Origin: Desmonostoc muscorum FACHB-395
GTDB lineage: Bacteria > Cyanobacteriota > Cyanobacteriia > Cyanobacteriales > Nostocaceae
Direction of reading: 5' to 3'
NCBI RefSeq assembly: GCF_014698035.1
Contig: NZ_JACJSF010000011.1
Location: 103,144 to 167,143 of the forward strand
DNA length: 64,000 nt
Shown: positions 29,323-38,787 of the stretch, piece after piece
Layout: each line of letters starts with the position of its first letter
How positions within the stretch are numbered: the first letter of the stretch is position 1
Made by a program: the position numbers and the translations under genes
Notes under the pieces: model-generated
Database searches by the model: none
Told to the model about the DNA's origin: nothing
What the model saw: only the letters and a program-made list of their open reading frames with translations

Positions 29323-29410
29323 GAATATGAGAGCGTTTGACAAAGCATCACTCTATCAAAAAATCCTTACTAAAAGTTGTAACCTTTGTCAGTTTTGCTG
29401 TGGGTGTAGA

Positions 29411-29440
29411 TGCGATATCTACGATGGGCTACGCCTACGC
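29411..29440. repeat. Dispersed repeat, GCGATATCTACGATGGG copy
   Basis: One copy of the family GCGATGYCTRCGRCGGG-CTACGCCTACGC; others are at 30222, 48816 and 53357. Intergenic here, between the Dus and RHH-TOBE genes. Confidence 0.8.
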
Positions 29441-29476
29441 TGACATTTAATACCCAACGCCTAAAATCCCGTATTT

Positions 29477-29923
29477 TTATTCTCTAGCAATGACAATATC
29501 GTTCGACTTAATCACTGCATAAGCTTCTTTTCCCTCAGATAGTTCTAACTCTTCTGCCGAAGCTCTGGTGATAATTGAGGTTAATTCTACTTTATGAATA
29601 ATTTCCAGAGTTATCTCACTATTAACTGCTCCATAAACAACTCGTTTAACAACACCTTTAAGAATATTACGAGAGCTAACTTTTAGTGATTTCTTTGGAA
29701 TAGTACTTTCTATATCAGGCTTTTGAGTATAGTAGATATCTTCCTGTTTTTCTTGCTGAGTTGGTGGTAGTACTGTTCCTGACGAGTGCTGAGGGAGACT
29801 ACGCACGAGTTCCCGCAAAATCTCAGTCTTGGTGCGTTGAGACTGTTCGCAGAACTCCTCTAGAATCTTCCGCTCGTCCTCTGAGGTTTGAAATGTAACC
29901 CATCCTTGTTCTTTTCTTGGCAT
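29477..29923 (-). CDS. Ribbon-helix-helix plus TOBE (molybdate-binding-like) protein
   Basis: 148 residues from the ATG at 29923; a TTG six codons up is less likely. The N-terminal segment (about 7-43: WVTFQTSEDERKILEEFCEQ...TEILRELVRSL) has the strand-helix-helix pattern of CopG-type DNA-binding proteins. A linker (about 44-78) leads to a TOBE/Mop domain (about 80-148), starting SSRNILKGVV with the RxS and EVTLEI-type strands and ending AYAVIKSNDIVIA, which binds molybdate or tungstate in ModE and Mop proteins. The pairing suggests a small oxyanion-responsive repressor. No molybdate transport gene is nearby. Domain calls are by eye; the role is inferred. Confidence 0.75.
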   Translation of the reverse strand: MPRKEQGWVTFQTSEDERKILEEFCEQSQRTKTEILRELVRSLPQHSSGTVLPPTQQEKQEDIYYTQKPDIESTIPKKSLKVSSRNILKGVVKRVVYGAVNSEITLEIIHKVELTSIITRASAEELELSEGKEAYAVIKSNDIVIARE

Positions 29924-30221
29924 AATAATATTATTTATCAATTTTGGTTATCGTTGGTAAAATTCTACCAACTATCAATTCGATATGTCGTTTTAGTAAT
30001 AACATTTTTTTGCGAGAATTTTCGGCATTTTTAGCAAAATTAATCAACTAATCTGATCCAAATAACTACATAAATATTTATTTTTTTGTAGTTGCAAAAT
30101 ATTTTATTCCTTGAAAATATCTAAGCGTCACTATCTTTATAATAACTAGGATAGTATGATATTGGTCTATGGTATTTGTCGAGATAGCGATTGCAGGGGT
30201 AATCTGGCAGAAAATTCCACT

Positions 30222-30251
30222 GGCGTAGGCGTAGCCCGTCGCAGACATCGC
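30222..30251. repeat. Dispersed repeat copy
   Basis: GGCGTAGGCGTAGCCC..., the reverse complement of the family at 29411, with one difference from the consensus core. It lies 45 bases before the CBS protein start. The rest of 29924-30295 is AT-rich with nothing recognised. Confidence 0.8.
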
Positions 30252-30295
30252 GTGAGTGCCCTAGGATTATCTAAGCGTGAGTTCACAACCGGAGG

Positions 30296-31093
30296 ATGAA
30301 ACACCTAAAATCGCGTTCTCAAGACCTGCGGAGTTTATTTGAGAACAATATCACCATTGAATATGTGGCAGAACCCCTCAAAGCTATGCCAGCTAATGCG
30401 GAGGTGACAGAAGTGCTGCATTGGATGCAGGCACAAAATTTTGATGTTATCGGCGTTGAGACAGGAGATATTATAAGCGGTTATGTAGAACGCTCTAGTT
30501 TGATTCAAGGCAAAGAAGGCAAGTGTGGCGACTATCAACGGGTGTTTCATCCCAAAGAACTAATAGCCATTTCTACCCCACTGATAAAGTTGCTACCCAT
30601 CCTACAACAAACTCCGCGATTGTTTGTCTTGGACTGCAATCAGGTAAGTGGTATTATTACCTGTGGCGACTTGCAGAAAGCACCCGCGCGAATGCTGCTG
30701 TTTGGCTTGGTAACGCTCCTAGAAATGAATTTGCTGCGCCTGGTGCGGATTTACTATCCTCAAGATTCTTGGCAAAAAGTCCTCAAACCTGAGCGCTTAG
30801 AGGTTGCTCAACGGTTATGGCGAGAGAGTCAGGAAAGAAACGAAGCTACGGATTTGTTAGATTATCTGCAATTCTGTGATAAGCGAGAGTTGATTTTAAA
30901 TCAGCCAGAACTTCTCCAGCAACTGGGATTAAAATCCAAACGGTTTGGTGAACGCTTCCTAAAGTCTGCTGAACAGTTGCGAAACCGATTAGCTCACGCC
31001 CAAAATCTAGTTAGTGGCTCCTCTTGGACAGAGTTGATTTCTCTAGCAGAGGCGATGGAAACGCTGTTAATTCTCTGTGAGGAAGTTGATTGA
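30296..31093 (+). CDS. CBS-pair protein with HEPN-like C-terminal domain
   Basis: 265 residues. Two CBS motifs make one Bateman module: the first about 22-75 (VAEPLKAMPANAEVTEVLHWM...ISGYVERSSLI), the second about 95-140 (IKLLPILQQTPRLFVLD...GIITCGDLQKA). CBS pairs sense adenine nucleotides. The C-terminal half is helical and ends with LRNRLAHAQ, an R229-x4-H234 motif typical of HEPN ribonucleases and toxins. The combination suggests a nucleotide-gated RNA-cleaving or RNA-binding protein, but the HEPN call rests on one motif and a helical context. GGAGG touches the ATG with no spacer, so the start may be slightly off or translation weak. No partner antitoxin is adjacent. Confidence 0.7.
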   Translation: MKHLKSRSQDLRSLFENNITIEYVAEPLKAMPANAEVTEVLHWMQAQNFDVIGVETGDIISGYVERSSLIQGKEGKCGDYQRVFHPKELIAISTPLIKLLPILQQTPRLFVLDCNQVSGIITCGDLQKAPARMLLFGLVTLLEMNLLRLVRIYYPQDSWQKVLKPERLEVAQRLWRESQERNEATDLLDYLQFCDKRELILNQPELLQQLGLKSKRFGERFLKSAEQLRNRLAHAQNLVSGSSWTELISLAEAMETLLILCEEVD

Positions 31094-31098
31094 ATAGT

Positions 31099-31209
31099 TC
31101 AAATTTGCACTGCATTATTTAACCATTTTGTCAAGTAAGATGATGTAGAAAAATCTAATAACGCCTCACTTAAATCCTCTAATTGAGTAAGAGACTTGAG
31201 TTTAGAGTT
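31099..31209 (-). pseudogene. C-terminal fragment of a DUF4351/Rpn-type protein
   Basis: The minus strand reads LKSLTQLEDLSEALLDFSTS then YLTKWLNN and a stop, matching the LEQLExLGEALLDF-x-x-x-x-DLxxWL tail of DUF4351 (Rpn/PD-(D/E)XK putative transposase) proteins that are abundant in filamentous cyanobacteria. Nothing upstream continues the gene, so it is a relic. Confidence 0.6.
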
Positions 31210-31211
31210 AA

Positions 31212-31480
31212 AGCTGTGAACTACTCCGCCGCCGTAAGACGGACGGCGCTTCCCAATTCATCGGGAACAGCCTCCAGGACTTCGTAGTACCAGAAAGTCT
31301 AACATTCCCTCCAAGGGCAGGAGTCCTGGTTCCCAAGACCCAAATCTTTTTCTTGCAACATATACCTGTTAGCTTGGTTTTCGCTTATGGCATTGATGGT
31401 CAAGACCAAATAATTCTATCAGAAAATCTTCTCCCAAGGGGAGACGGCAAGGGCGATGACGAATCCCCCCGCTCACAATA
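31212..31480 (-). mobile_element. Possible remnant of an IS200/IS605-type element
   Basis: A GC-rich hairpin CGCCGCCGT-aag-ACGG(a)CGGCG lies at 31227-31248, and the minus strand reads VLEAVPDELGSAVRLTAAE before a stop, which looks like a TnpB-type tail. A second small hairpin TCTCCC/GGGAGA sits near 31430-31446. No transposase body survives. The identification is tentative. 31094-31596 has no intact gene. Confidence 0.3.
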
Positions 31481-31596
31481 CCTACCATTAGAGTACATTG
31501 AACGCAAATAGCGTCTCGCAGAGAAGGTGGGGACTTCTGCGACACGTTAAAGCATTAAGTAAGAAATATCACAGTTTGCGCTCATAAAATTGAGCT

Positions 31597-32151
31597 TTAA
31601 CGCGGCTTGTTGAGTGAATCACTAACTTGAGTACCTGTATAATTGGGAACCCAACCTTCGGCTATTGCAAAATAGCGTACTGCTTTGAAATTCAACGATG
31701 CAGTTGGACTGCACCAATGCTCAACGTCGGCGGGGATGTAAAGATAGTCTTGTGCCTGAACTAAAAGCTGTACCTGACTGCCATCAGGTCGTACAAAGCC
31801 ATAGATCATTTCTCCTGCTAACACGTAGAGGGGTTCAGGCGCAGGATGAGTATGGTAACGGCTGTAGGTTGCTATCAGATGGTGAAGATTAAAGGAACCT
31901 GGATGCACATTTAACAAGTCACACCAGATAGCGCCATTTTCTTGCTGAAGAAATTCAAAAACGCTGTTATGGAGTTCTACACAATAACGTTTCTCCGACT
32001 CAGTTAAAACGTCCTGGCTTAACAGATTGGGGAAGAGTAGCGATGTTCCTGGGTCGTAGTGTCTGAGTTGAATGCCAAAAGGCGCAAGTTCACGAGCTAT
32101 TTCGCCTAAATCGCTCTCAATCGTACCGTCGTCAAGTAGTAGGTTAGCCAT
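31597..32151 (-). CDS. mtnD: Acireductone dioxygenase-family cupin
   Basis: 184 residues with the ARD layout: opening MANLLLDDG, the metal-binding YHTHPAPEPLYVLAGE (two His and Glu), GFVRPDGSQVQLLVQ, then PADVEHW with the fourth ligand His, and a C-terminal KAVRYF...GWVPNYTGT. ARD oxidises an acireductone in the methionine salvage pathway, with products depending on Fe or Ni. No other salvage genes are next to it, so the role is from family only. PAPEPL instead of the usual ADDE-type spacing is a small oddity, but all four ligands are present. Confidence 0.85.
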   Translation of the reverse strand: MANLLLDDGTIESDLGEIARELAPFGIQLRHYDPGTSLLFPNLLSQDVLTESEKRYCVELHNSVFEFLQQENGAIWCDLLNVHPGSFNLHHLIATYSRYHTHPAPEPLYVLAGEMIYGFVRPDGSQVQLLVQAQDYLYIPADVEHWCSPTASLNFKAVRYFAIAEGWVPNYTGTQVSDSLNKPR

Positions 32152-32229
32152 GACAAAAAGACTAATTAACTGTTAAGAAGAGTATACTCTATCTTTGAGG
32201 TAAAAAGCCACTATTCCCGACTGACAAAC

Positions 32230-32315
32230 CGGGGAATGGGGAATGGGGGGTGGGGAATGGGGAGTAGGAAAGGATTAGGGGACGAGGGGGACGGGGGGGA
32301 CAAGGGGGACAAGGA
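32230..32315. repeat. STRR arrays GGGGAAT and GGGGGAC types
   Basis: Tandem GGGGAAT units at 32230-32262, then GGGGGAC/AAGGGGGAC units at 32281-32315; a short TGCCCCA array follows at 32353-32373. They fill the gap upstream of the photolyase gene, which otherwise shows nothing coding. Confidence 0.8.
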
Positions 32316-32460
32316 GAAATTATTGAACAAGTCTCTTCCTTGTCTCTTCTCTATGCCCAATGCCCCATGCCCATTTACAGAATATAATTTATCGCCAGAA
32401 TGATGTTCATTGGTACCACTAGCATCTAAGCTAGTACGGGTGAACTATATACAGCATAGA

Positions 32461-33906
32461 ATGTCTGACTTAATTCTGTTTTGGCATCGGCGCGATTTAC
32501 GCATTTCTGACAACACGGGGCTGGCTGCGGCAAAACGGCGGAGTCCGAAGGTGGTGGGCGTGTTTTGCCTCGATCCACATATTTTAGAACGGGATGATGT
32601 TGCTCCTGTGAGAGTAACTTATATGATTGGCTGTTTGCAGAAACTCCAAGAGCGATATGCTCAAGTTGGTAGCCAGTTGTTAATACTCCACGCCGATCCT
32701 GTACAAGCTATACCAGCTTTAGCAGAGGCAATAAACGCCAAAGCTGTTTTTTGGAATTGGGATGTAGAACCTTATTCACAAGAACGCGATCGCACCATTA
32801 TAAATGCCCTCAAAGAAAAAGGTATTGAGTTTCTTAATCAAAACTGGGATCAAATCCTCAATTCCCCAGATGAGATCCGCACGGGTGGTAATAGTCCTTA
32901 CACAGTTTATACCCCCTTCTGGAAAAATTGGATTACCAAACCGAAAGCGAACCCAGTTGAAACACTGCAAAACGTTGAGGGATTAACAGAAGCTGAACAA
33001 GAAATTGCCAAACTTGCGGGTTCTTTGACATTACCTTCAGCAAAAGATTTAGGGTTTATTTGGGATGAACAATTAATTATTTCACCAGGAGAGGCGGCGG
33101 CACAAGAACGATTAGAAGAATTTACTAATAAAGCTATTACTGAATACCAAGAACAGAGAAATTTTCCCGCAGTTGACGGAACATCACAACTGAGTGCAGC
33201 TTTAAAATTTGGGGTAATTGGCATTCGCACCGTTTGGCAAGCAACCATAGAAGCACTGGAAAATAGTCGTAGTGAGGAAACAGCAGTTAATATCCGCACA
33301 TGGCAACAGGAATTAGCTTGGCGGGAGTTTTATCAACACGCAATGTATAACTTCCCGGAATTAGCCGATGGTGCTTTCCGCGACACCTTTAAGAACTTTC
33401 CTTGGGAAACTAATGAAGAACATTTCCAAGCTTGGTGTGAAGGAAGAACTGGCTACCCTATTGTGGATGCAGCAATGCGCCAGATGAATGAAAGTGGCTG
33501 GATGCACAACCGTTGTCGAATGATTGTTGCTAGTTTCCTCACTAAAGACTTGCTAATTAATCCCCAATTGGGAGAAAAATACTTTATGCAGAAGTTGATT
33601 GATGGAGATTTGTCTGCTAATAATGGCGGTTGGCAATGGAGTGCTTCTAGCGGTATGGACCCCAAACCTGTGCGGATTTTCAATCCAGCCAGTCAAACAC
33701 AAAAATTCGATCCAGAAGGGGAATATATTCGGCAATGGGTATCAGAATTAAGGTCTGTAGATACAGAATATTTAGTTACTGGGAAAATTCCACCTTTAGA
33801 ACGTCATGCTGTTGGCTATCCTGACCCAATTGTGGATCATAAAATACAACAAAACCAGTTTAAACTGCGTTATCAACAACAAAAAAATATTAGTGGTGGT
33901 GAGTAA
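32461..33906 (+). CDS. phrA: Deoxyribodipyrimidine photolyase
   Basis: 481 residues from the ATG at 32461; the open frame extends 17 codons up but the family opening [15 protein letters not shown] starts here. The N-terminal antenna domain (about 1-165) is followed by the FAD-binding helical domain (about 200-475) with [33 protein letters not shown] and [14 protein letters not shown]. It uses blue light to split cyclobutane pyrimidine dimers. A plant- or DASH-type cryptochrome is less likely given the close match to class I photolyases; the 8-HDF-type antenna is typical for cyanobacterial members. Confidence 0.95.
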   Translation: MSDLILFWHRRDLRISDNTGLAAAKRRSPKVVGVFCLDPHILERDDVAPVRVTYMIGCLQKLQERYAQVGSQLLILHADPVQAIPALAEAINAKAVFWNWDVEPYSQERDRTIINALKEKGIEFLNQNWDQILNSPDEIRTGGNSPYTVYTPFWKNWITKPKANPVETLQNVEGLTEAEQEIAKLAGSLTLPSAKDLGFIWDEQLIISPGEAAAQERLEEFTNKAITEYQEQRNFPAVDGTSQLSAALKFGVIGIRTVWQATIEALENSRSEETAVNIRTWQQELAWREFYQHAMYNFPELADGAFRDTFKNFPWETNEEHFQAWCEGRTGYPIVDAAMRQMNESGWMHNRCRMIVASFLTKDLLINPQLGEKYFMQKLIDGDLSANNGGWQWSASSGMDPKPVRIFNPASQTQKFDPEGEYIRQWVSELRSVDTEYLVTGKIPPLERHAVGYPDPIVDHKIQQNQFKLRYQQQKNISGGE

Positions 33907-33967
33907 GATAGTTAATTGTTAATATTTATTCATAGCATCTCTGGCTAATCAACCTTACTTCAAAAAC

Positions 33968-34044
33968 GTTTGTAGTCATGACTGAAGTCCTGATTTTGCT
34001 CTACGTAGCGTCTCGGAGAAAGGACTAAAGTCTTTACTACAAAC
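33968..34044. mobile_element. Palindromic repeat element (GTTTGTAGT ends)
   Basis: Perfect 9-bp terminal inverted repeats GTTTGTAGT/ACTACAAAC, with inner imperfect arms GACTGAAGTCCT and AGGACTAAAGTC, and a loop carrying CTACGTAGCGTCTC that belongs to another dispersed repeat. 77 bp, no coding capacity, between the convergent photolyase and membrane-protein genes. It may be a MITE-like repeat that also ends transcripts. Confidence 0.65.
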
Positions 34045-34071
34045 ATATCAAATATTTTAACGGGTATCATA

Positions 34072-35049
34072 TTAAGTCTTGATAGGTATACGAGAAATTG
34101 TCCATAAGATGAGCAAAAAGATTAAGTAAATTGCGCCAACTAACCCAAACTCAATCAGAGGAATATAGGTTACTTCATAAATTCTGCCCAAGCCACGTTC
34201 AGTAAGCCCATAAACGACCATTACACTCACTAAAAAGGCTGCGTATATAGTACGTTTAGTCCAGATACCAACAGGTAGACCGTGGAGTTGGGTAAGTACT
34301 AAAATGCCAAGAAAACCAAAGAGAAATGTTGGCCACTTGCTTTGTCCTAGCATCAAAGATACAACTACACTATGTAAAACCACTGTAATTTCTAAAGTGA
34401 ATGTCCACCAACGGTTGACATGGGCGCGGTTAAAGATCAACGACGATTGGAGCAGAAGCAAGAACATATAGAGAAAACCAATTAAGTGCCCTACAGTCGC
34501 TTCCATTGGATGATACCAGAAGGTGTAGATGGCGGCGAAGGAGAAAAAGTAGCCGTGGTACAGCTTGATAATTTGCAAAAACTGTTGATGGAATGGAACA
34601 GAATTGCCAAAAAACAAACCGCGTCGAGGTGTTTCTAAAATCAGTACGAACACCAGTAACAGTACAACTGCACCTTGAGAAGCCCAAATTGAAGTATCTT
34701 GAGCAAGAGCATCATACCAAATGTAGGTCTGGAGGAAGTGTAAAGCGATAAATATACCATTGATGGCAAGCATGAGGTAATTTATCGGGTGCAGGGCTGA
34801 TTTGTATCTCAACTGCGATCGCTGCGCCCACAAGATACACGCCCAGATGCTAAACTGATGCCCAATGTACATACCCCAAGCTGTCGTTCGACTCCAAAAG
34901 GTTGGTTGGGGAAGCTTCCAATAGTACCAGTTTAATCCTTGGTCAGGAAGTTTGACGATGCTTGCAGGAATGCTCCCACCGATCCAAATTGCGTAAGTTA
35001 GGAGGATGCTTACAAAGATGCCTAAAAATAATACTCGGCGACCTGTCAT
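34072..35049 (-). CDS. Polytopic membrane protein of unknown function
   Basis: 325 residues with about nine membrane helices spread over the whole length. Conserved-looking polar residues include several His (IGHQFS, FYHPMEATVGH, HGLPVG) that could bind metal or heme, but I do not recognise the family. The N-terminus (MTGRRVLFLGIFVSILLTYA) is a membrane anchor or signal. It is followed on the minus strand by no close gene and shares its strand with the MFS gene 155 bp upstream, with STRR and MITE-like debris between them. Confidence 0.65.
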   Translation of the reverse strand: MTGRRVLFLGIFVSILLTYAIWIGGSIPASIVKLPDQGLNWYYWKLPQPTFWSRTTAWGMYIGHQFSIWACILWAQRSQLRYKSALHPINYLMLAINGIFIALHFLQTYIWYDALAQDTSIWASQGAVVLLLVFVLILETPRRGLFFGNSVPFHQQFLQIIKLYHGYFFSFAAIYTFWYHPMEATVGHLIGFLYMFLLLLQSSLIFNRAHVNRWWTFTLEITVVLHSVVVSLMLGQSKWPTFLFGFLGILVLTQLHGLPVGIWTKRTIYAAFLVSVMVVYGLTERGLGRIYEVTYIPLIEFGLVGAIYLIFLLILWTISRIPIKT

Positions 35050-35055
35050 ATTATT

Positions 35056-35087
35056 AATTCGTAGTTCGTAATTCGTAATTCGTAATG
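35056..35087. repeat. STRR, AATTCGT/AGTTCGT heptamers
   Basis: Four to five AATTCGTA-type units just upstream of the membrane-protein start at 35049; same family as 1418-1448. A degenerate AAGGAG...GGAGGATCTAAAG palindrome follows to about 35155. Confidence 0.75.
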
Positions 35088-35203
35088 TTTAATAACAAGG
35101 GGAGAATAACCTCCTCAAAGTTCTCCTTTTTAAGGAGCATTTAGGAGGATCTAAAGTTTTGGATACATCAGCAATAACTTTAGATCCTTTAAGACTTGGA
35201 TTG

Positions 35204-36424
35204 TCAGGCTATACGTTCTTTGTTTGATTCAGATGCACTTTTAGTAACTCGTAAACTAAGAAACAAAGCTACTATCATTACTAAAAATCCGCTCAAAAAA
35301 GGAGAATCACTCCCAAATTTCATAAAACTAATCCCTGCCCAAATTGGCCCAACGATGCGTGCTAAGGCAGAACAAGAACTGGCAATTCCTAATATTTGTC
35401 CTTGCTCTTCTGGGGCAGTCATCTGGGAAATTAGGCTATTCAATATTGGTTGACTAACACTAATTCCCCATGCCACAAGTGTAGTAGCGACCAACAATAA
35501 ACTTAAGCTTTGTGAGAATCCAATTAGCAGTAATCCTAAACCTAACCCTAATATCCCCAAGGTCAGTAATTTGATTTCACCAAAGTTTTTCTTGAGGAAT
35601 CCGATTAGTCCTCCTTGAACGATTGTGCTAACAATCCCCATGAAAGCAAAAAGATAACTAGTTTGTTGAGGACCCCAGTTTAATTGCTGCTTAGACCATA
35701 AAGCTAATGTAGAGTCCATAGCTGCAACAGCAAAGGTAACAAAAAAGTAGATGCCTACAAGCACACAAAACTGTGGACGCTGTGACAGTTGTAATAAGTT
35801 CGGCCGTCGCCGGCGGTGGCGATTAGCTTGCATTTTGGCTTTAGTTTCAGAATTTAGAGATTCAGGAAGTAACATCAAAGCACAAAGCAATGCGAATAAA
35901 GATAATCCACCTGAGAACAACGATGGTAAATGAAAGTTAGCGTTGTCTGGATCTGACCCGATGAGAAGACCACCAATAGCTGGGCCGAGAATGAAGCCAA
36001 GACCAAAAGCTGCTCCGATTATGCCCATACCACGGGCTCGATTAGCTGGCGTAGTAATATCTGCGATGTATGCCTGAGCAGTACTAATATTCCCTGCCAT
36101 AATCCCCGCAAGACTACGAGCAAGAAACAACATCCATAATGAGTTAGCAAAGCCTAAGCCTGTGTATGCTATTACAGAACCGAATAAGGTCAGTAATAAA
36201 ACCAGACGACGACCGTAGCGATCGCTAAATCTGCCCCATACTGGTGCAAATAAGAACTGCATTAAAGAATAAATAGCTACAAGTAGAGTGGCTTCATTAG
36301 GTTTTGCGCCGAATTGTTCAGCATACAAAGGCAGTATCGGCAGAATAATTCCGAAGCCCAGCAGGTCTATAAATACAGTCAAAAATAAGACCAATATAGG
36401 TCTGCTATTATTTTTGCTCTCCAT
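35204..36424 (-). CDS. MFS transporter, drug:H+ antiporter-like (TetA-type)
   Basis: 406 residues with twelve membrane helices. The loop 2-3 signature GRFSDRYGRRLVLL, the helix-5 motif GAAFGLGFILGPAIGGLL and LDLLGFGIILPILPLY at the N-terminus place it in the DHA1/TetA-like group. It should export small hydrophobic compounds in exchange for protons across the plasma membrane; the substrate is unknown and an antibiotic role is not implied. AAGGGAATTGC precedes the ATG. No regulator is adjacent. Confidence 0.88.
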   Translation of the reverse strand: MESKNNSRPILVLFLTVFIDLLGFGIILPILPLYAEQFGAKPNEATLLVAIYSLMQFLFAPVWGRFSDRYGRRLVLLLTLFGSVIAYTGLGFANSLWMLFLARSLAGIMAGNISTAQAYIADITTPANRARGMGIIGAAFGLGFILGPAIGGLLIGSDPDNANFHLPSLFSGGLSLFALLCALMLLPESLNSETKAKMQANRHRRRRPNLLQLSQRPQFCVLVGIYFFVTFAVAAMDSTLALWSKQQLNWGPQQTSYLFAFMGIVSTIVQGGLIGFLKKNFGEIKLLTLGILGLGLGLLLIGFSQSLSLLLVATTLVAWGISVSQPILNSLISQMTAPEEQGQILGIASSCSALARIVGPIWAGISFMKFGSDSPFLSGFLVMIVALFLSLRVTKSASESNKERIA

Positions 36425-37297
36425 AGTGCAATTCCCTTTTTTAAAAAATATATGTAACTCGGATTGGTTTTATGCACAGCAGGGAATGCTCAATCGTAAA
36501 GACCCATTGAATGCAATCAGTAATCAGTTCAAGCAAAATGCGTGTATTTGAGCGTGGTTGAGCGAAATAGCGTGGAATAAACCCATTATGAAAATTAAGC
36601 CAGTAATACTACTAATAAAAGCAACTACGATCTCGTGCTTCCGTATAGCTTTTTGTATCTTAGCTTCTATGATGTGTTCGACTTCTTTGTATGACATTAA
36701 CTTTAATTTGGCTAAAGATCAAAATGTTGCGGAACTTACGTCTGATAGAAGTTGGAGTATGTCTGGAACTTCAAACTTCTTCAATCACGAGCTATTTCGA
36801 CGCTGTGTGAGCATCAAAATAAGTCGTATTGATCGTGACGTTAACGAGTATTGCTAACATCATTCGTAATTACAATCAGTGCTAGATGATTTCCGTAAAA
36901 TAAATTACCCGATCGACCTATTGAGCAGGGTAAAGGCATCTAAAGTATAAGAATCCTTTAATAGCAAGGGTTTTGGCTTTTTTTGAGTTAGCCTATTTTT
37001 CGTCAATATCCTTATACAGCAAGAATTTCAGAAATCCCGTGCGATCGCCCTGATCTATTAAGTTAGTTGTGATTCCCTAATGGGAAAATGACTGTTTGAT
37101 CTGGTAATTTCTTATTCAAAAATCTCCTTAGCTCTGGACTAATGACTGATAGCGACACGAGAAATCGAGTCCACGTAACCATTGCTACGGGGATTTTACT
37201 ACTCAAAGTGCCTCGGAAAGAGTATGTTGCAGACCACCCAATCAGAGATTTTGGTGTGAGCTACTGTACCCTCTTCCAAATTACGAATTAGAATTAA
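36425..37297. other. Gene-poor region
   Basis: 870 bp. Two short open frames exist (36558-36857, 99 codons; 37142-37291, 49 codons), but neither has convincing codon bias, start context or recognisable sequence, so neither is called. A short AATAGCAAGGGTTTTGGC-T7 stretch near 36960-36981 could be a weak terminator-like or repeat feature. Nothing else recognised. Confidence 0.6.
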
Positions 37298-38104
37298 TTA
37301 TTTGGCTAAGTTACGTTGGCGTAGCTTCAAAACAGCACCAGAAACACCAAAAGCTAATATCGCCAAGGTATAAGTCGATTCGGGAACTGCAAGAATACTT
37401 ACCTGATTAATGGCCAAACCGAATTGGGGAGCAGAACTACTAAAAACTAGTCGTGAGATGTTTGGAGTGTCACTACGAACTCCCAAGAACACTGCCGAAT
37501 TATCTAATGCTAAGGACGAAATATTTGGAACTGAGAAACTAGCCAACAGGTTATTGGTGCTATCAAAAGCGTTGAGAAAAGTTTCAATTTTCAATTTACT
37601 ACTGTCTATAGCTATCTGAGCCCCAGCGCTGAAAACAGGCTGGGCAAAACTAATTGTTAAAGGTTCACCGTTACCCTTAGTACCAGGATCAGGAGTACCA
37701 GGAGGAAGAGGGATAAAACCTGTTGGATCTATACCTCCAAAGAGAATAAAATCACCTAAAGCAAAGTTACTCCGAATTCCAGGGGAAGGTAAAGTTTGAA
37801 AAACAAACGGTGGAGTAACCCGAGGATTATTAGTTGGAGCTATATTTATATCTAACCCTAAACCACCTTGGGATGTTGTTGAGAAAGAATTAGGTAAAAA
37901 AACAGAAAAGTCAGGAGCAGAGGGATTGAATACTTTACCCAAACTTCCCCAATTGACTTGATCGTTGCCTTCTAAACCAGCGCGTTCCGTTACTAAAAAT
38001 GTAGCTGCATTAACTGGTAATGGGAGAATCGTGACTATAGCTGTAATTACAGTTAAATATTTTACAGACAGCTTCTTGAATAATGGATTGATTGTAAATT
38101 GCAC
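37298..38104 (-). CDS. PEP-CTERM-type sorted secreted protein
   Basis: 268 residues if started at the GTG at 38104, chosen because AAGGAG lies eight bases upstream; the GTG at 38113 would overlap that site. An N-terminal signal peptide (hydrophobic segment VITAIVTILPLPVNA) precedes a beta-rich body with Pro/Gly-rich loops. The C-terminus is AVPES followed by a hydrophobic stretch LAILAFGVSGAVLKL and basic RQRNLAK, a PEP-CTERM sorting signal with VPES in place of VPEP. Such proteins are processed by exosortase and placed on the surface or in the extracellular matrix. The function of the body is unknown. Confidence 0.8.
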   Translation of the reverse strand: MQFTINPLFKKLSVKYLTVITAIVTILPLPVNAATFLVTERAGLEGNDQVNWGSLGKVFNPSAPDFSVFLPNSFSTTSQGGLGLDINIAPTNNPRVTPPFVFQTLPSPGIRSNFALGDFILFGGIDPTGFIPLPPGTPDPGTKGNGEPLTISFAQPVFSAGAQIAIDSSKLKIETFLNAFDSTNNLLASFSVPNISSLALDNSAVFLGVRSDTPNISRLVFSSSAPQFGLAINQVSILAVPESTYTLAILAFGVSGAVLKLRQRNLAK

Positions 38105-38787
38105 CAAGCTCACTCCTTAATTTTGTAGAATAATATCATTAAAATAGGATAATTCAACACCAAAAATTAAACAGTATGTTTTTCATGGCAAACGCATCGA
38201 ATTTATAAAACTCCTGCTAAATAAAGCTTCTAGCTATAAAATAGCCTAAATTATCAAACGCTACACCCCTTACTCTTAAAGGATTATTATACCTTAGATG
38301 CGTTTACCCTAGTGTGTTGATTCGAGAGATTTGAAGCAACTGCCATATTCAATGAATATGTTGCAAAAATTTTTGGTTTTCCAGTATTTTTCGCACCAAA
38401 TTATTAGTTAATCATCAAAATTTGGCTTTAAAATCTAGCTTCGAATACCTAAATAATAGAAAAGCGTGAAATTTTAAAAGATAACGCCTGTTTTTGCCGT
38501 ACAGCAATATTTTCAGGTTTCTAGCAGATTGATTTAGGATATAAAGTACTGAATAACCAAATTTTTTGAGGGCTAGCTGGTGAGAGTTGACACAATTCAT
38601 ACTTTTACCAGCCCAACCTCATTCTATTTTTGCAACATAACTTTTATCCTGGGGTACAAAGACAATTACTCGTGTCTGTACCACTCTCAATTTGTTATGT
38701 GTAAACTAATAGTCAGTGCTTCCACAACAAATCTACAATAAAGAGCAAAAAGCTTTAACTTGTCATGGAGATATAACCCGTAGAACT
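38105..38787. other. Intergenic region, nothing recognised
   Basis: 683 bp of AT-rich sequence between the PEP-CTERM gene and the RTX2 stop. A 61-codon open frame on the minus strand (38415-38600) lacks support. No repeats, hairpins with T-runs or RNA motifs stood out. Confidence 0.6.

Noticed and set aside
36558..36857. 99-codon plus-strand frame with a hydrophobic start
   Set aside because: No homologous features, poor start context and surrounded by noncoding sequence; may be chance.
37142..37291. 49-codon plus frame, MTDSDTRNRVHVTIAT...
   Set aside because: No family, no ribosome site and overlaps the region just after the PEP-CTERM stop.
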